From assembly GCF_001680005.1 (NCBI RefSeq), contig NC_033560.1, positions 871,501 to 935,500 on the forward strand: 64,000 nucleotides of DNA, given 5' to 3'. Under the pieces are notes generated by a model that was given only the letters and a program-made list of their open reading frames with translations, had not been told where the DNA came from and did not search any database. Below, piece by piece: positions 1-10,137 of this stretch. Position 1 is the stretch's first letter. Each line of letters opens with the position of its first letter. This stretch comes from Plasmodium coatneyi (Eukaryota; Apicomplexa; Aconoidasida; Haemosporida; Plasmodiidae). The translations under genes were made by a program, and so were the position numbers.

Positions 1-37
1 CCCTTTCTTTCTTCCTTTCTTCCCTTCTTTTTTTTAG

Positions 38-508
38 TATTTTTTCCTCGGTAAAAAAAGACGTCGTTACAAAAGAGCTCATCAAGTACGTGGTCCCTCT
101 CGCTTGGAAGAACAACTCCTTGATGATGTGGACGACCAGGCAGATGGTCCACGTGAATATACCTTAGTAAAGAAACGCAAACAACCAAGATCTGCTCCAA
201 TGAGAAGGAGGAAAAGGGAGCGTCCCGCCCACCGTGTTGGTCGCCGCACCATTATTGATATTCATTTAGAAGTCATAGACGAATGTCAAAAGGGGGATGC
301 ACATTCGATGAAAGAAGACTTTTTTGAAATTTTGGTTCAGGAATTTATGGGAAGCGAATTCATGAAAGAAGAAAATGTTCCTATGGATGAGGTTCCAAGT
401 TCTGATTGCGGGTTTAGGGAGGAAGACTTTATTCTTACAGAAGATATTCTTGAGGAAGGTGTTCCTAAGGAACAGGTTCCAAGTTCAGATTCCGGGTTTA
501 GGGTGTAG
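38..508 (+). CDS. SICAvar antigen, terminal (cytoplasmic) exon, partial
   Basis: This is the last exon of a SICAvar gene; the upstream exons lie outside the window. Bases 1-37 are a pyrimidine-rich intron end closing in TTTTTTAG, and the open frame runs from 38 to the TAG at 506-508 (156 residues). It begins YFFLGKKRRRYKRAHQ, a basic stretch that would follow the membrane span, and continues with the acidic, conserved cytoplasmic tail of the family (REYTLVKKRKQPRS, then TIIDIHLEVIDECQKGD and EDFFEILVQEFMGSEF). The tail ends in two copies of a VPSSD-CGFRE / VPSSD-SGFRV unit. SICAvar proteins are variant antigens on the surface of infected erythrocytes. There is no ATG in this exon, as expected for a terminal exon. 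Family assignment rests on recognition of this highly conserved tail; whether the gene is full length cannot be judged. Confidence 0.9.
   Translation, partial: YFFLGKKRRRYKRAHQVRGPSRLEEQLLDDVDDQADGPREYTLVKKRKQPRSAPMRRRKRERPAHRVGRRTIIDIHLEVIDECQKGDAHSMKEDFFEILVQEFMGSEFMKEENVPMDEVPSSDCGFREEDFILTEDILEEGVPKEQVPSSDSGFRV
410..503 (+). repeat. Two telomere-like GGGTTTAGGG motifs inside SICAvar coding sequence
   Basis: The decamer GGGTTTAGGG occurs at 410-419 and again at 494-503, in the two copies of the VPSSD..GFR tail repeat. It equals about 1.4 units of the Plasmodium telomere heptamer GGGTT(T/C)A and is translated here as (C/S)GFR. Confidence 0.75.
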
Positions 509-2387
509 TAAATATATATATATATATATTTTTTTTTTGTTGTTTTGTATTAAATTGTTTAGATGTTCATGTGTAATTAATATAAGCTGGAAAAAAAAAA
601 AAATTTTCGCCACTTTATTCTTATTTGTTTGGTAAATTCTTTTTTACGGAAGATTCAAAATGATCATTTACTTTTTTCACAAATTTTTGTCTTTGTAATT
701 TTTTTTAATCTTAATAAATTGTTTTATTCTACTTCTCCTTTAAGTTCTAATTTAGGATATTTGAAGAGTGTGTTTCAAATTGTGCGAAGGTTCGCGGAGG
801 AGGTCCGCCGTCCTTTTTTATGTTATACACATCTTTTAGATGCACAGTTCACATATGAAGCAGGAATAATAATGTTAACATAAAAGGGAGGAAAGTTGCG
901 TCCTTTCCCTTCTTTTTTACCTTGATTATTTAAGTATAATATTAGTCAAAAAGAACTGCCAAATAAAAAAGAAGGGGCACTAATTTTGTTCCCCTCGGAA
1001 AATTAATGGGTACAACACTGCGCAAAATGTCATATCCACTCTTGTGTTCATACCCCCTTTTTTTTATTCCGTATTTTATGGTCGCTCTTCTGTTGTACAA
1101 TGAGCTTAAACAAGAGTGCGCAGATATGATTTTTATTAATAATATAAGGTGAATTACATGTAAAAACACACGCGGAACGCACTGATGGTTTGTTCCATTT
1201 TCGTATCCGCGAGAAAAATATTGTACATTCCTTATGCACGAATGAATTAAAACAAAGAATGAAGGTTTCCCAGCGGAATATATAAAGGGGCAAATGGAAA
1301 AAAACGTACTTTGTACACTGCTCAAAAGAGAAGAACATAGATTGGGAACTGTGCAAAAATTGTATAAAATGTACACTGCCGTGAAAGGGCACTACTGTGA
1401 TAAAGACCTGTAGAGCCAAGTTGGGTTGTACAACCCATGAATTTTTTTTCGGACCTTGCAACTAGAATTTCAGTCCACCTATTTTGTGCACAACTTCCTT
1501 AAAATTTTCATTTGGACAATATAATTCGAACGTGATTTCATTTTTGCGCTACTTCCTTTAAACATTTTTATTTGGGCATTTGCAATTATAGAATTTCATC
1601 CACTTTTTTTGTGAAGAACAAAGTGGAGATTAAGCTTTTCGCAAAGGGGAAAGGCCACACTTTGGTGGATGAAAAGAGGGGAAGGGAGTGCAATCCAATC
1701 ATATGTGTGTCTCTCTCTGTTGAAGAGGGTTTGCTAGTCCACTGTGCGGGGCGTTGCTTTCCCACTAAGCAGTTTTCTTTTGTATGTCTGGTTTGACGGG
1801 CGTGCCCCGCCACAGAACAATTGCGGAGGGGGCGGGAGAGTCAATGTGAGAGGTATTTTATTATTGTGTTTACATGGATGGGATGCTGAAATTTAGTAAC
1901 ACTTGTTCTTTCAACAATGTGGAGAGTCTGACACATATGGTGGAGCCGCAAAAGAGGGACGACCTAAGGGAAGTAGGGGGATGTTCATAGTATCGGTAAT
2001 GCATATATATTCCGCAGTCCTCTGAACATTTATAAGAGTCGCCGTCTATAGCGAGTGGTATATATGTTTATATGGTACGTATGTGGTAAGGTAGTAGGGG
2101 AAAGAATAATGTTGAAAAGGAAGGGTGTATAAGGAAGGAAGTATCTAAGGAGGATGTAAAGAAGGAATAAGAAGGAATAAGGAAAGAAGGAAAGAAGGAA
2201 TAAAAGGAATAAGGAAGGAAGAAAGGAAGGAAGGAAAAGAAAAGAAAGGAGCAGGGGAACAAAGAAGGGGAAATACCATTTTGCCTTTTACACTGTATAA
2301 ACTTTGTGCGGTTACTTATATTCTTCGTGGTTGGACATTACATTCCAATGTTACATCACATATGGTGTGTTACGTTTACATGCGACA
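509..2387. other. Intergenic region between convergent SICAvar and KIR-1
   Basis: No gene is supported here. It starts with a (TA)n and poly-T stretch just after the SICAvar stop, probably its 3' UTR, and contains A/T homopolymers. A purine-rich tract of GGAA/AAGGAAGG units at about 2080-2270 belongs to the same repeat class as the satellites of the cluster. Open frames of 60-145 codons occur on both strands but have low-complexity composition and no recognisable domain. Confidence 0.6.
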
Positions 2388-4002
2388 CTACATGTTCTGA
2401 TAGCCTACCATCCCGCGACCCCCCGCATTCTTATTTTTTCTTTCCCTTTCTCTGGTAGGCGGTCTTGTGTATGCAGTAGAACGTACTGTGGAATCGTCTA
2501 TTGTGGAACCTGTTTCCGAACTTCCTGTGAAGTCCACTGTTGAAGCTTCTGTTAAATCGTCAAATTGTTGTTGGCTTGATCTTTTCTTTCTTCTGTTGCT
2601 TCTTCCTACACTGTTTCCAAAATGGTTACCGAACCAGGAGGTTAGTGGGGAATACTGAAGGGAAGGAAGGGTTAAGAGGGAAAGGGTTAAAGGCTTTAAC
2701 ACAAGTGTTAGAAGGAGGAGGAATGAAGGGAAAGGATGTCTAAGGAAGGAAGGTTGTTGTTAGGTGGTTGGTGGTAGGTGGGTTGTTAGGTGGTAGGTAG
2801 GTTGTTAGGTGGTAGGTAGGTTGTTATGTGGTGGTAAGTGGAAGGTTGTTAGGTCGTAGGGTGGAAGGAAGGTTGTTAGGGGTGGTGTTTGTTGGAAGGA
2901 AGGTTGTACTATTATTTATATTTCTCAACTATTGTTGTAGTACTTACCTTATATAATAAGAAAGGGGTACCTATTGTTGCTAACGTACCAAAGATAGAAG
3001 AGATGGAAGAAGTAATGGTGGCGGTACGGAGGTCTTCTTCTGCTTTATGTATAGCTTCGCTCACTGCTTTGTTCACGGCTGTAGAGGTTGCTGTTTCTGC
3101 TTCAGCCTTAGGTATGAATGTTTCCTCTGTGAGGGAACATGTCATATCTCCATTTGTTGTGGCTTCCAGAGCACATTTTTGTTTTAGCAGTTTAATCCTA
3201 TCATAATATAACTTGTACTTACCGTTAGTATGATCGCAATATTCCGTATTGTAGCCGCTTCCCTGTGTGCATTTTTGTTCTATGGAATTATATGCTTCAA
3301 TAATTCTACCCATGTATTTAGAACATTCGTCTTCACATGTGGCTCTGAAACCATTTGTACGACTATATATGGTGTCAGAATTATAGAAGAAGTCGAATAG
3401 TTCTTTCCGTCGTTTGAAATCATCCTTGTCAATGGATGCAGGATTAAGTTGACATCCCTGGTCCCGATATGCGGTACCTATGCCGGAGCGAATAAGAGCT
3501 AGGAGGCTCTTGAAGTCTTGATCATTTAGGCGACTCCTAGATAATTCATGCCCTATCCAATAATATAGGAAAATACAAAGGTCCTTACGGTATGGACTCT
3601 GCTTGATTTTATACATTGCACATACATATTTCGCCGCCTTCATAATTTTCTGACTAATATCACTTCCCACACTACTACTATGACCTTGAAACTGCACCCT
3701 TATACTTTCGGTGCACCCGTCTTCACAATTTTCTGTGTTCCTTTCTTGGCTTCCGAATACATCATAGAAATTTAATTGTGACGGTAACTGTTTTGCAAGT
3801 TCCTCCTGTAAATATATAATTGGCAAGGAAATTTGAATACATGAATATGCGCAATTCCACGTATTTTCTACATTCCTGAATTCATTGTGTGTATTATTGC
3901 ATAGAGAATAATGTATATATTATAAATACATTATTATTTATATTGGAATGGAAGGAAGAGGAAAGGGAAGGAACGTACCCATGATACTGGTGTCGATTCC
4001 AT
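2388..4002 (-). CDS. KIR (Plasmodium interspersed repeat superfamily) variant antigen, KIR-1
   Basis: Three-exon KIR gene on the minus strand: exon 1 3979-4002 (ATG GAA TCG ... TGG, donor GTACGT), exon 2 2948-3805, exon 3 2388-2654; 382 residues. All introns are phase 0. Exon 2 opens with the family signature ELAKQLPSQLNFYDVFG, has the CEDGC motif and regularly spaced cysteines of the PIR ectodomain, and ends with the membrane span SSIFGTLATIGTPFLLYK. Exon 3 gives the basic/Ser-Thr-rich cytoplasmic tail starting YSPLTSWFGNHFG and ending YQNM. KIR proteins are predicted to reach the erythrocyte surface and part of the ectodomain mimics host CD99 in some P. knowlesi members (family knowledge; not testable here). 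Intron 2 (2655-2947) is filled with satellite DNA. A 73-bp block upstream (4460-4532) is shared with KIR-4. Confidence 0.9.
2750..2905 (-). repeat. CCTAACAACC-type satellite in intron 2 of KIR-1
   Basis: Degenerate tandem units read GGTTGTTAGGTGGTAGGT on the plus strand, so the sense strand of the gene is CT-rich. This is the same satellite as in KIR-4 intron 2 and at 7.5-8.2 kb. Confidence 0.85.
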
Positions 4003-5616
4003 GGTTCATGTACATTCTTTTTTATACAGTTTACTTCTTTTAAAGGATTATTTATATATATCTATTCACTCAGCATAAAGGAAGTGTATGCAAAAATTTT
4101 TGTTTTTCTCTATTGCTGTATGTGTGAAATTTTTACTTTTCTTCTAATCCAATAATGTACATATATTTCGTTTAATTTTTACAATCAGTGGTAACACATT
4201 ATATGTATACCAAATTATCACATGTGCAACTAGCACAAGGTGAGAATAAGTGTGTTAAAGGAAGTCGCATAATAGAACAGAAAGAGAAGGAAGAACTTCC
4301 TTATATACCCCGTAATTTATGCACTGCACTATTCAACGGTAGGTTAATGATCATAACACTATATTACTACGTATCTCATTCAATTATTATGTATATATGG
4401 GGAAGGTTGTTTGGAAGTGGGGAAGGGTAGCACAAATTCCCCTTCTGAGCATGAGAAAAAAAAAATTTGAGCTCCTTGCTATTTATTGCATATTTTCTTG
4501 TAATTCAAAAGGAGGGATTATTAAAAAATATTTGTTCACATGCACATATATGTACTACATAGTTTATACGTACAGAATTTTTTTTCTCCTTACCACTGTG
4601 TGTGTATATATATTCATCCATATATATTTAGTGGGAAGAATTTGAATTTTTTAAAAAAAGTAAAGACGGGAGAGTGTGGTGGTGTGTGGAATACAGGGAA
4701 GGAGTTACATGGAATTATATATATGAATGGAGGAAGAAGAAAAAAAAAAGAAAAAAGGATATGTGTGTGCGTACGCCTTCCTCCCATAAGAGTACTGTTT
4801 TCATGGTGCACCTCTGTATATCATCTTCCTATTCAGGATGAGTACATTATACATTTCTCCTTCTTTTCGTTCTTTTCCTTTCTTTTCTTTCCTTTATTCC
4901 ATCCTCCATTTATTTCTTCCCTTTTCCCTTTCCTTCCTTTCCCTTCCCTTCAGGGAAGGAAGGAATATTACCTTCCTAAAGAGGAAGGAAGGATGTCTAA
5001 GGAAGGACTTCAAAGAAGGAAAGGGAGGTTCCATGGAGTAAAGTAAGGGTCTAAGGAAGGGGTGTTAATGGAGGAGGTTGTTTCCCTCCCGTTTCTTTCT
5101 ATAATGCATTCTTTCTTTAAGCAATGTCAATGAACAAAATGTTAATTATATATATCGATAGAACAAAATGAACAATGTTCATTATATAGGAACAACGGAC
5201 AAATATAAAATATAATGCACACAAACCTCTTATATATTAAAGGAAAAAAAAAATAATGACACCTTTTTAAGGTGGAATTAAGAAATTATACATAAGAACA
5301 TAATAATATAAAAAGGGCGGAACTATACATACACATACATCATATCACATACATCACATATAAGGAACATTCTAATTTTTGATCTTCAATTATGAACTAA
5401 CTGCACAAAGTGAGAATTGCGCAGAATTATGGCATAAGGGTATAATATAGCATAGCATAGGAGCAATGGTGCTATACACACACTAATATAAAGAAGGGAC
5501 CTTACGTTCCTTCCTTTCACCACCCCTAACAACCTTCCTTCTACCCCTAAGATCCTTTCCTTCCACTTTAGACCCTCCTTTTCTTCTAACCCCCTTCCTT
5601 CTAACACCCCTATCAA
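4003..5616. other. KIR-1 upstream region and 3' flank of the Pro-rich gene
   Basis: No gene is supported. The segment nearest KIR-1 is its promoter region and holds the 73-bp shared block (4460-4532). At 4850-4953 a long pyrimidine tract (TTCCTTTCC units) is followed, after a central CAG, by a purine tract (GGAAGGAAGG units, about 4954-5090), forming an imperfect inverted repeat. From about 5100 to 5500 the sequence is AT-rich with repeated AACAAAATG/CACATACATCA words. CT-rich satellite units at 5500-5610 run up to the stop codon of the next gene. Confidence 0.55.
4460..4532 (-). promoter_or_regulatory. 73-bp conserved block upstream of KIR-1
   Basis: Read on the minus strand this block is identical, base for base, to 17153-17225 on the plus strand. 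It lies 458-530 bp before the KIR-1 ATG; the other copy lies 558-630 bp before the KIR-4 ATG. It includes AATCCCTCCTTTTGAATTAC and GCAAGGAGCTC. The flanks on both sides have diverged. A promoter or chromatin role is inferred from identity and position only. Confidence 0.6.
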
Positions 5617-6997
5617 CTATTCAGTTTTTTCAGATTTGTTCTCTTTAAGTAGAGCAACCTGTTCTTCTGCAGATGGTTTGCATTTTAATATTTTTTTGCA
5701 CAAATTTTTTCCTTTCTTCGAGAACGAAAATCCTATTAGTATAAATAGTAATACTAATCCAATGACTGCATAAATTACAATTTCGGGTACGGTAGGCGCG
5801 TTCGCAAGAGTATCCATCGAACTTGTAGCATACTTAACGAGCGCGCCTATAGGACTTGGAATCCACATAAAAATGAGGAACACAACTAATAAGAGCGCTA
5901 TCCATTCATGTGCTTTAAACTTACCACGGAATAATCTACATATAAATCTATCACTCCAACTCCTTTTCTTCTTTGAACACGGTGCTTCATTCTTTTCTTC
6001 ATTCTTTGTTCCATTTTCTTCATGCTTTGATTTTGTTAATTCCACCTTCGGTTGTGGTTCTTCAGATTGTGTATCTTCTGGTGGTGAATTATTCAATTCA
6101 CCTTCAGGTGGTGAATCTTCAAATGGGTTGTTAGGGGTGGTGGGAAGGTTATTAGGTGGTGAATCTTCAAGAAGGTCGTTTGAAGTGGGAGGAAGGTTGT
6201 TAGGTCGTGTATTTTCTTTGGGTGATGATTCTTCAGGAAGGGGAATTCCTTCAGGGAGTGATTCTTCAGGTGGGTTGTTAGGGATGCTAGAAGGAAGGTT
6301 GTTAGGTGGTGAATCTTCAGGGTGTGAATCTTTGGGTGGAAGATGGTTGTTAGGTGGTGTATATTCTTTAAGAAGGGATTCTTTCGAATTGGATTTTTTG
6401 TATCGGTGACCGCCGAATGGGTTCTTTTCTTTTGGTGGTCGTTCATTTGTGTTGTTCTTGGAGCAGGAATTTGTACTACTGCCACCATAGGTGTATTTAT
6501 TCTCCCGCTGTTTTGTTTTTACACTACTTCCACTTGTAGATAATGATGATCCTACCGTGGTTATGGTGCTTGGATCGGGCAAATCATATAAATCATAGAG
6601 ACCTCCACTTCGTATCCCTTTACTCCATGATGATGACGTGGCACTTCCCCATTTTGCGCTCCATGTTGATGTGTTACATCCTGACGTGGTTTTGCCCCAT
6701 GATGGGGTTGCGTGCACTAGGACCTAAAAAAAAAAAAAAAAGAGAAAAAAAGAGAAGGGTTGTTAGGGTGATGGTAGGTGGAAGGCAGGTTATGTTAGGG
6801 GTGAAATTCCCGCTTCTATTTTTATTATAGAAGTGTAAAAAAAAATATTCATTCATAATCATAATGAATGTGTATGTGTGTGTGTCAAATTTCTAAAAAA
6901 AAAAATGTAACAGCTGCTCCTATCGTCTTACGTAATCCGGATATTGCGAGAGGTAGAGTATCAAACTAAAAATTAGGACTTTCGCAGAAGGTGCCAT
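5617..6997 (-). CDS. Pro/Asn/Glu-rich two-transmembrane protein, lineage-specific, function unknown
   Basis: Two exons: 6932-6997 (22 codons, donor GTAAGA) and 5617-6723 (acceptor after a poly-T tract), phase 0, 390 residues. Exon 1 starts MAPSAK and continues with a hydrophobic KVLIFSLILYLS segment, a likely signal sequence or anchor; the ATGGCACC start resembles exon 1 of KIR-2 and KIR-3. Exon 2 begins with a Ser/Trp/Gly-rich part (STWSAKWGSATSSSW), then about 130 residues of imperfect Pro-rich repeats around PPNNLP and NNPPEES, a Lys/Glu-rich linker, and two hydrophobic spans near the C-terminus (WIALLLVVFLIFMWI and IVIYAVIGLVLLFILIGF) separated by about 30 residues. The tail is basic and Glu-rich. 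I see no PEXEL motif and recognise no family. The coding repeats match the non-coding satellite of the cluster at DNA level. The upstream exon is inferred from splice sites and phase, not from homology. Confidence 0.65.
6090..6370 (-). repeat. Coding tandem repeats derived from the cluster satellite
   Basis: On the coding strand the units contain CCTAACAACCTTCC and CACCACCTAATAACC, translated as PNNLP. The same words form the non-coding satellite in KIR introns, where the frame starting CCT AAC AAC CTT CCT is open. Confidence 0.75.
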
Positions 6998-7493
6998 TTT
7001 TTTCCCCCTCTTTTCTTTTTTTCTTTTTCTTTTTTTTTTTTCTTTTTTGTTCTTTTCCTTTTTTAAAAATGAAGGAAAGAAGTTTATTAAGTAAAAGTGT
7101 AGATTTTTTTTTTTTTTTTCTTTTTTTGTTTCTTTTTTTTTCTTTTGTTCTTTTTAATGTGGAAAATGTTTTAATTTAGGTCGATAGTGAAGCTCTTCGA
7201 GTACACGGCATTTGATTAACTGCTTTATTGTAGGGATGTGTGTATGAAAGTGTAAACTTTTTACATTTAAATTTTTTACTTTTAAACTTTTTTTTATTTA
7301 AAATTTTTTTTTTATTTTTTCTAAATTTAAAAATTAGAATGTGAACAATAACATAGATATGAAAAGTTATGTAATAATTTAAAATAATGGTGAAAAAAAA
7401 AGTAGTTCATTTTTTTTAGCATATGTATTATACGTTGGTTAAAAGAACTTAAGTTAAAAGTGGTTTCTATTCCTGAGAAAAAAAATGTAACAC
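6998..7493. other. AT-rich spacer upstream of the Pro-rich gene
   Basis: Poly-T and poly-A tracts dominate (7000-7160, 7260-7330). This is presumably the promoter region of the minus-strand gene that starts at 6997. No coding sequence is supported. Confidence 0.5.
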
Positions 7494-8220
7494 CTACACC
7501 CCCTTTCCTTCTAACAACGTTCCTTCTAACACTCACTCCACAACATTCACTCCGTCACTCCCTACGCTTCACTTCTCTATAATCTTCCCTTCACTCCCCC
7601 ACACTCACCATCTTCCTCACACCCTCTTCACATCACATCCTTCATCTTTTTCCTTCACTCTGTTTCCTTCACTCCACTTATCTCACACCCTACCCCTTCA
7701 TTCCCATTTCTTCACTCTTATTCCTTCACTCCTCCTTTCCTTCTACAGCCCTTTCTTCCACAACCCCTCACTTTTACTCCTTCACTCCCACTCCTTCACT
7801 CCCACTCCTTCACTCCCACTCCTTCACTCCCACTCCTTCCACACACATTCCTACACTCTCATTCCTTCACACCTTCCACCTCAACCATCAAACACCTACC
7901 TCCATCAAACCTAACACCCAAATCTGCACCCCTCTGCACACTTCCCTCAACGTACGCCCTTCCACCCCTAACACAACTTCCCTCCCACCTACCACCAACC
8001 TAACAAACTTCCTTCCACCTACCACCAACCACTCGTAACACTCCTTCCTTCCACCCTATGACCTAACAACCCACCTACCACCCAACCACTTAAGAACCCA
8101 CTTACCACCCAACCACCTAACAACCCTTCCTTCCACCACCCCTAACAATCGTCCTTCCTTCCACCCTACCACCACCCATAACAACCTTCCCTTCGACCCA
8201 CCTACCACCTAACAACCCCT
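7494..8220 (+). repeat. CT-rich intergenic satellite
   Basis: About 700 bp of pyrimidine-rich tandem DNA. The left part is built on CTTCACTCC units (four exact CCACTCCTTCACTC-like copies near 7790-7840). The right part (about 7940-8220) is built on CTAACAACC/CCTACCACC units, the same satellite as in KIR introns. Confidence 0.8.
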
Positions 8221-8523
8221 TTCCATTTAAGAATAGCAAAATAGAACATAGAGTTAATGTAACATGCTGAAAATTTTTTTTAAAGAAGAAAGGCAGTTGC
8301 GCAAGCCCCCCTTTTTCCCTTCTTATATGTACATAATAAAGGAGTGCATATGCGTGCGTGCGTGTACAACGTAATAGGGAAGCATGCGTGTAATATACAT
8401 AATAATAATAATGCAATGTTCTGCAATGTTCTACAATGTCCTCAAAGAATAGCGTACGGAGAGAACTATCATATCATATTGTACTAAAGGAATGAACGAA
8501 TCTAAAAGGAAGTGAAGGAAAGA
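8221..8523 (+). repeat. Orphan copy of the KIR-2 upstream module
   Basis: From CCATTTAAGAATAGCAAAAT to about GGAAGTGAAGGAA this segment is closely similar to 10138-10388. Shared words include AAAGAAGAAAGGCAGTTGCG, GTACATAATA, GCGTGCGTGC, AATATACATAATAATAATA and CAATGTCCTCAAAG. As with the other copy, CT-rich satellite precedes it, but no KIR gene follows; purine-rich repeats do. Confidence 0.75.
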
Positions 8524-9180
8524 AGCGTCTAAGGCAGGAATGAAAGAAGGTGTTTAAGGAAGGAAGGGAGGATCTATGGAGGAAGGTCTAAGGTGGAGGA
8601 TCTAAGGAGGAAGGAAGGAGGGCCTAAGGAAGGAACGAAGGAAGGGGTCTAAAGAGGAGGAAGGAAGGTCTAGGGAAGGAGGAAAGAAGGAATAAGGAAA
8701 GGAATGTCTAAGCAGGAGGGAAGGAAAGGAAAGGTCTAAGGAATGAAGGTAAGAAGGAATAAGAAGGAAAGGAGTGAAGGAAGGAAAAGAACGAATGAAG
8801 GAAAAGAACGAATGAAGGAAAAGAACGAATGAAGGAAAAGAACGAATGAAGGAAAAGAACGAATGAAGGAAAAGAACGAATGAAGGAAAAGAACGAATGA
8901 AGGAAAAGAACGAATGAAGGAAAAGAACGAATGAAGGAAAAGAACGAATGAAGGAAAAGAACGAATGAAGGAAAAGAACGAATGAAGGAAAAGAACGAAT
9001 GAAGGAAAAGAACGAATGAAGGAAAAGAACGAATGAAGGAAAAGAACGAATGAAGGAAAAGAACGAATGAAGGAAAAGAACGAATGAAGGAAAAGAACGA
9101 ATGAAGGAAAAGAACGAATGAAGGAAAGGGGTCTAAGCAAGGTGGTGTTAGGGGTGGTAGAAAGGAGAAAGGAAGGTGGT
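8524..9180 (+). repeat. GA-rich satellite with embedded 17-bp array
   Basis: Purine-rich repeats with the core GGTCTAAGGAAGGAAGG, the reverse complement of the CCTTAGACC words in KIR-4 intron 2. This places GA-rich and CT-rich blocks in opposite orientation on either side of the orphan upstream module. Confidence 0.75.
8781..9120 (+). repeat. Perfect 17-bp tandem array, 20 copies
   Basis: The unit AAGGAAAAGAACGAATG is repeated 20 times without a visible mismatch (340 bp). The long minus-strand open frame across it is a by-product of the array lacking stops, not a gene. Confidence 0.95.
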
Positions 9181-9772
9181 TGAACTTAGGGAGGGGGGGT
9201 GTAAGAATATGGGTTCGGGATGTTAGAATGAGAGGTTCCGGGTGGTAGAGTGAAAAGTTCAGGGAGTGTGACCTAAGCGTTTTTTTATGTTATGGAACAA
9301 CAATGTGGCCTGCTACTTAGTCACAGCAGGGGCGGGGTACACAGGATGGGTGTATTAAAAAAAAAAAAAAAAAAAAAAAGGAAATGAAAAGAGAAGAAAT
9401 GAAAGGTAGGGGGAGGAAGGAAGGGTGCATTAACATGTGAGGTATAGTGTGGATTGAGGGGAGGGTGGAAGGAGGTGAAAAGGGTGCTCCAAGAACACAA
9501 TACATGCATCTAATATGAACTGTTCGTAGTGTATAAATTAGGGCCCTATAAGGGATGTATTGAGGTGGGATGGCGTCGCTATTTATGAGGCAACAAGGAG
9601 GAAGAGGGCGTGGGGGGCGGTAACGTAATTACATTCGCACTAATCAACCATAAGCGGAAAAAAGGTGTATGCGCACCTGCCCCCCCACCATGTATGGGAG
9701 AAAGTGTGACGGAAGCAATGCACTAATATATAAAAAGGGGGGGTGCGGAATGCATGAGCAACTCGGTTGCTG

Positions 9773-9804
<32 letters not shown>

Positions 9805-10137
9805 GTAAATAAATTGGTACAGGTTCCCCATTTCCTTCCTTCAGCGTGTGTCATGTGTAGCTTAATTTTTATCCAATAAATTTAAGCTTATTCCGATGAG
9901 AACTAATAATATGTTTACATTACCCCGTATGGAAAGTTGTTAGGTGGTTGAGTGGAAGGAAGAGGAGAAAGGAAGGTGCTCTTAATGCACATATGAATAT
10001 ATGAACTGCACATATGTATGAACTGTGCATTGCACCACACAATATATATATGTGATCTAACAATATTTTAATGATCTAACAACCCACCTACCACCTACCA
10101 CCTACCACCCTACCACCCACACCAACGCCCCTGCCCT
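9181..10137. other. Intergenic DNA between repeat blocks
   Basis: No gene supported. It contains GGGTTCGGG/GGTTCCGGG/GTTCAGGG words at 9205-9262, a poly-A run at 9356-9379, a TA microsatellite at about 9780-9804, and a short CT-rich satellite piece at about 10078-10137 (CCACCTACCACCTACCACC). Confidence 0.5.

Noticed and set aside
7494..8220. CRISPR-like or short interspersed repeat array
   Set aside because: Units are contiguous, degenerate and pyrimidine-rich with no unique spacers; this is a eukaryotic satellite.
8736..9140. 134-codon minus-strand open frame (SFIRSFPSFVLFLHSFF periodicity)
   Set aside because: It is the translation of the 17-bp array; 17 bp x 3 gives the apparent 17-residue period. 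No start context, domain or splice partner.
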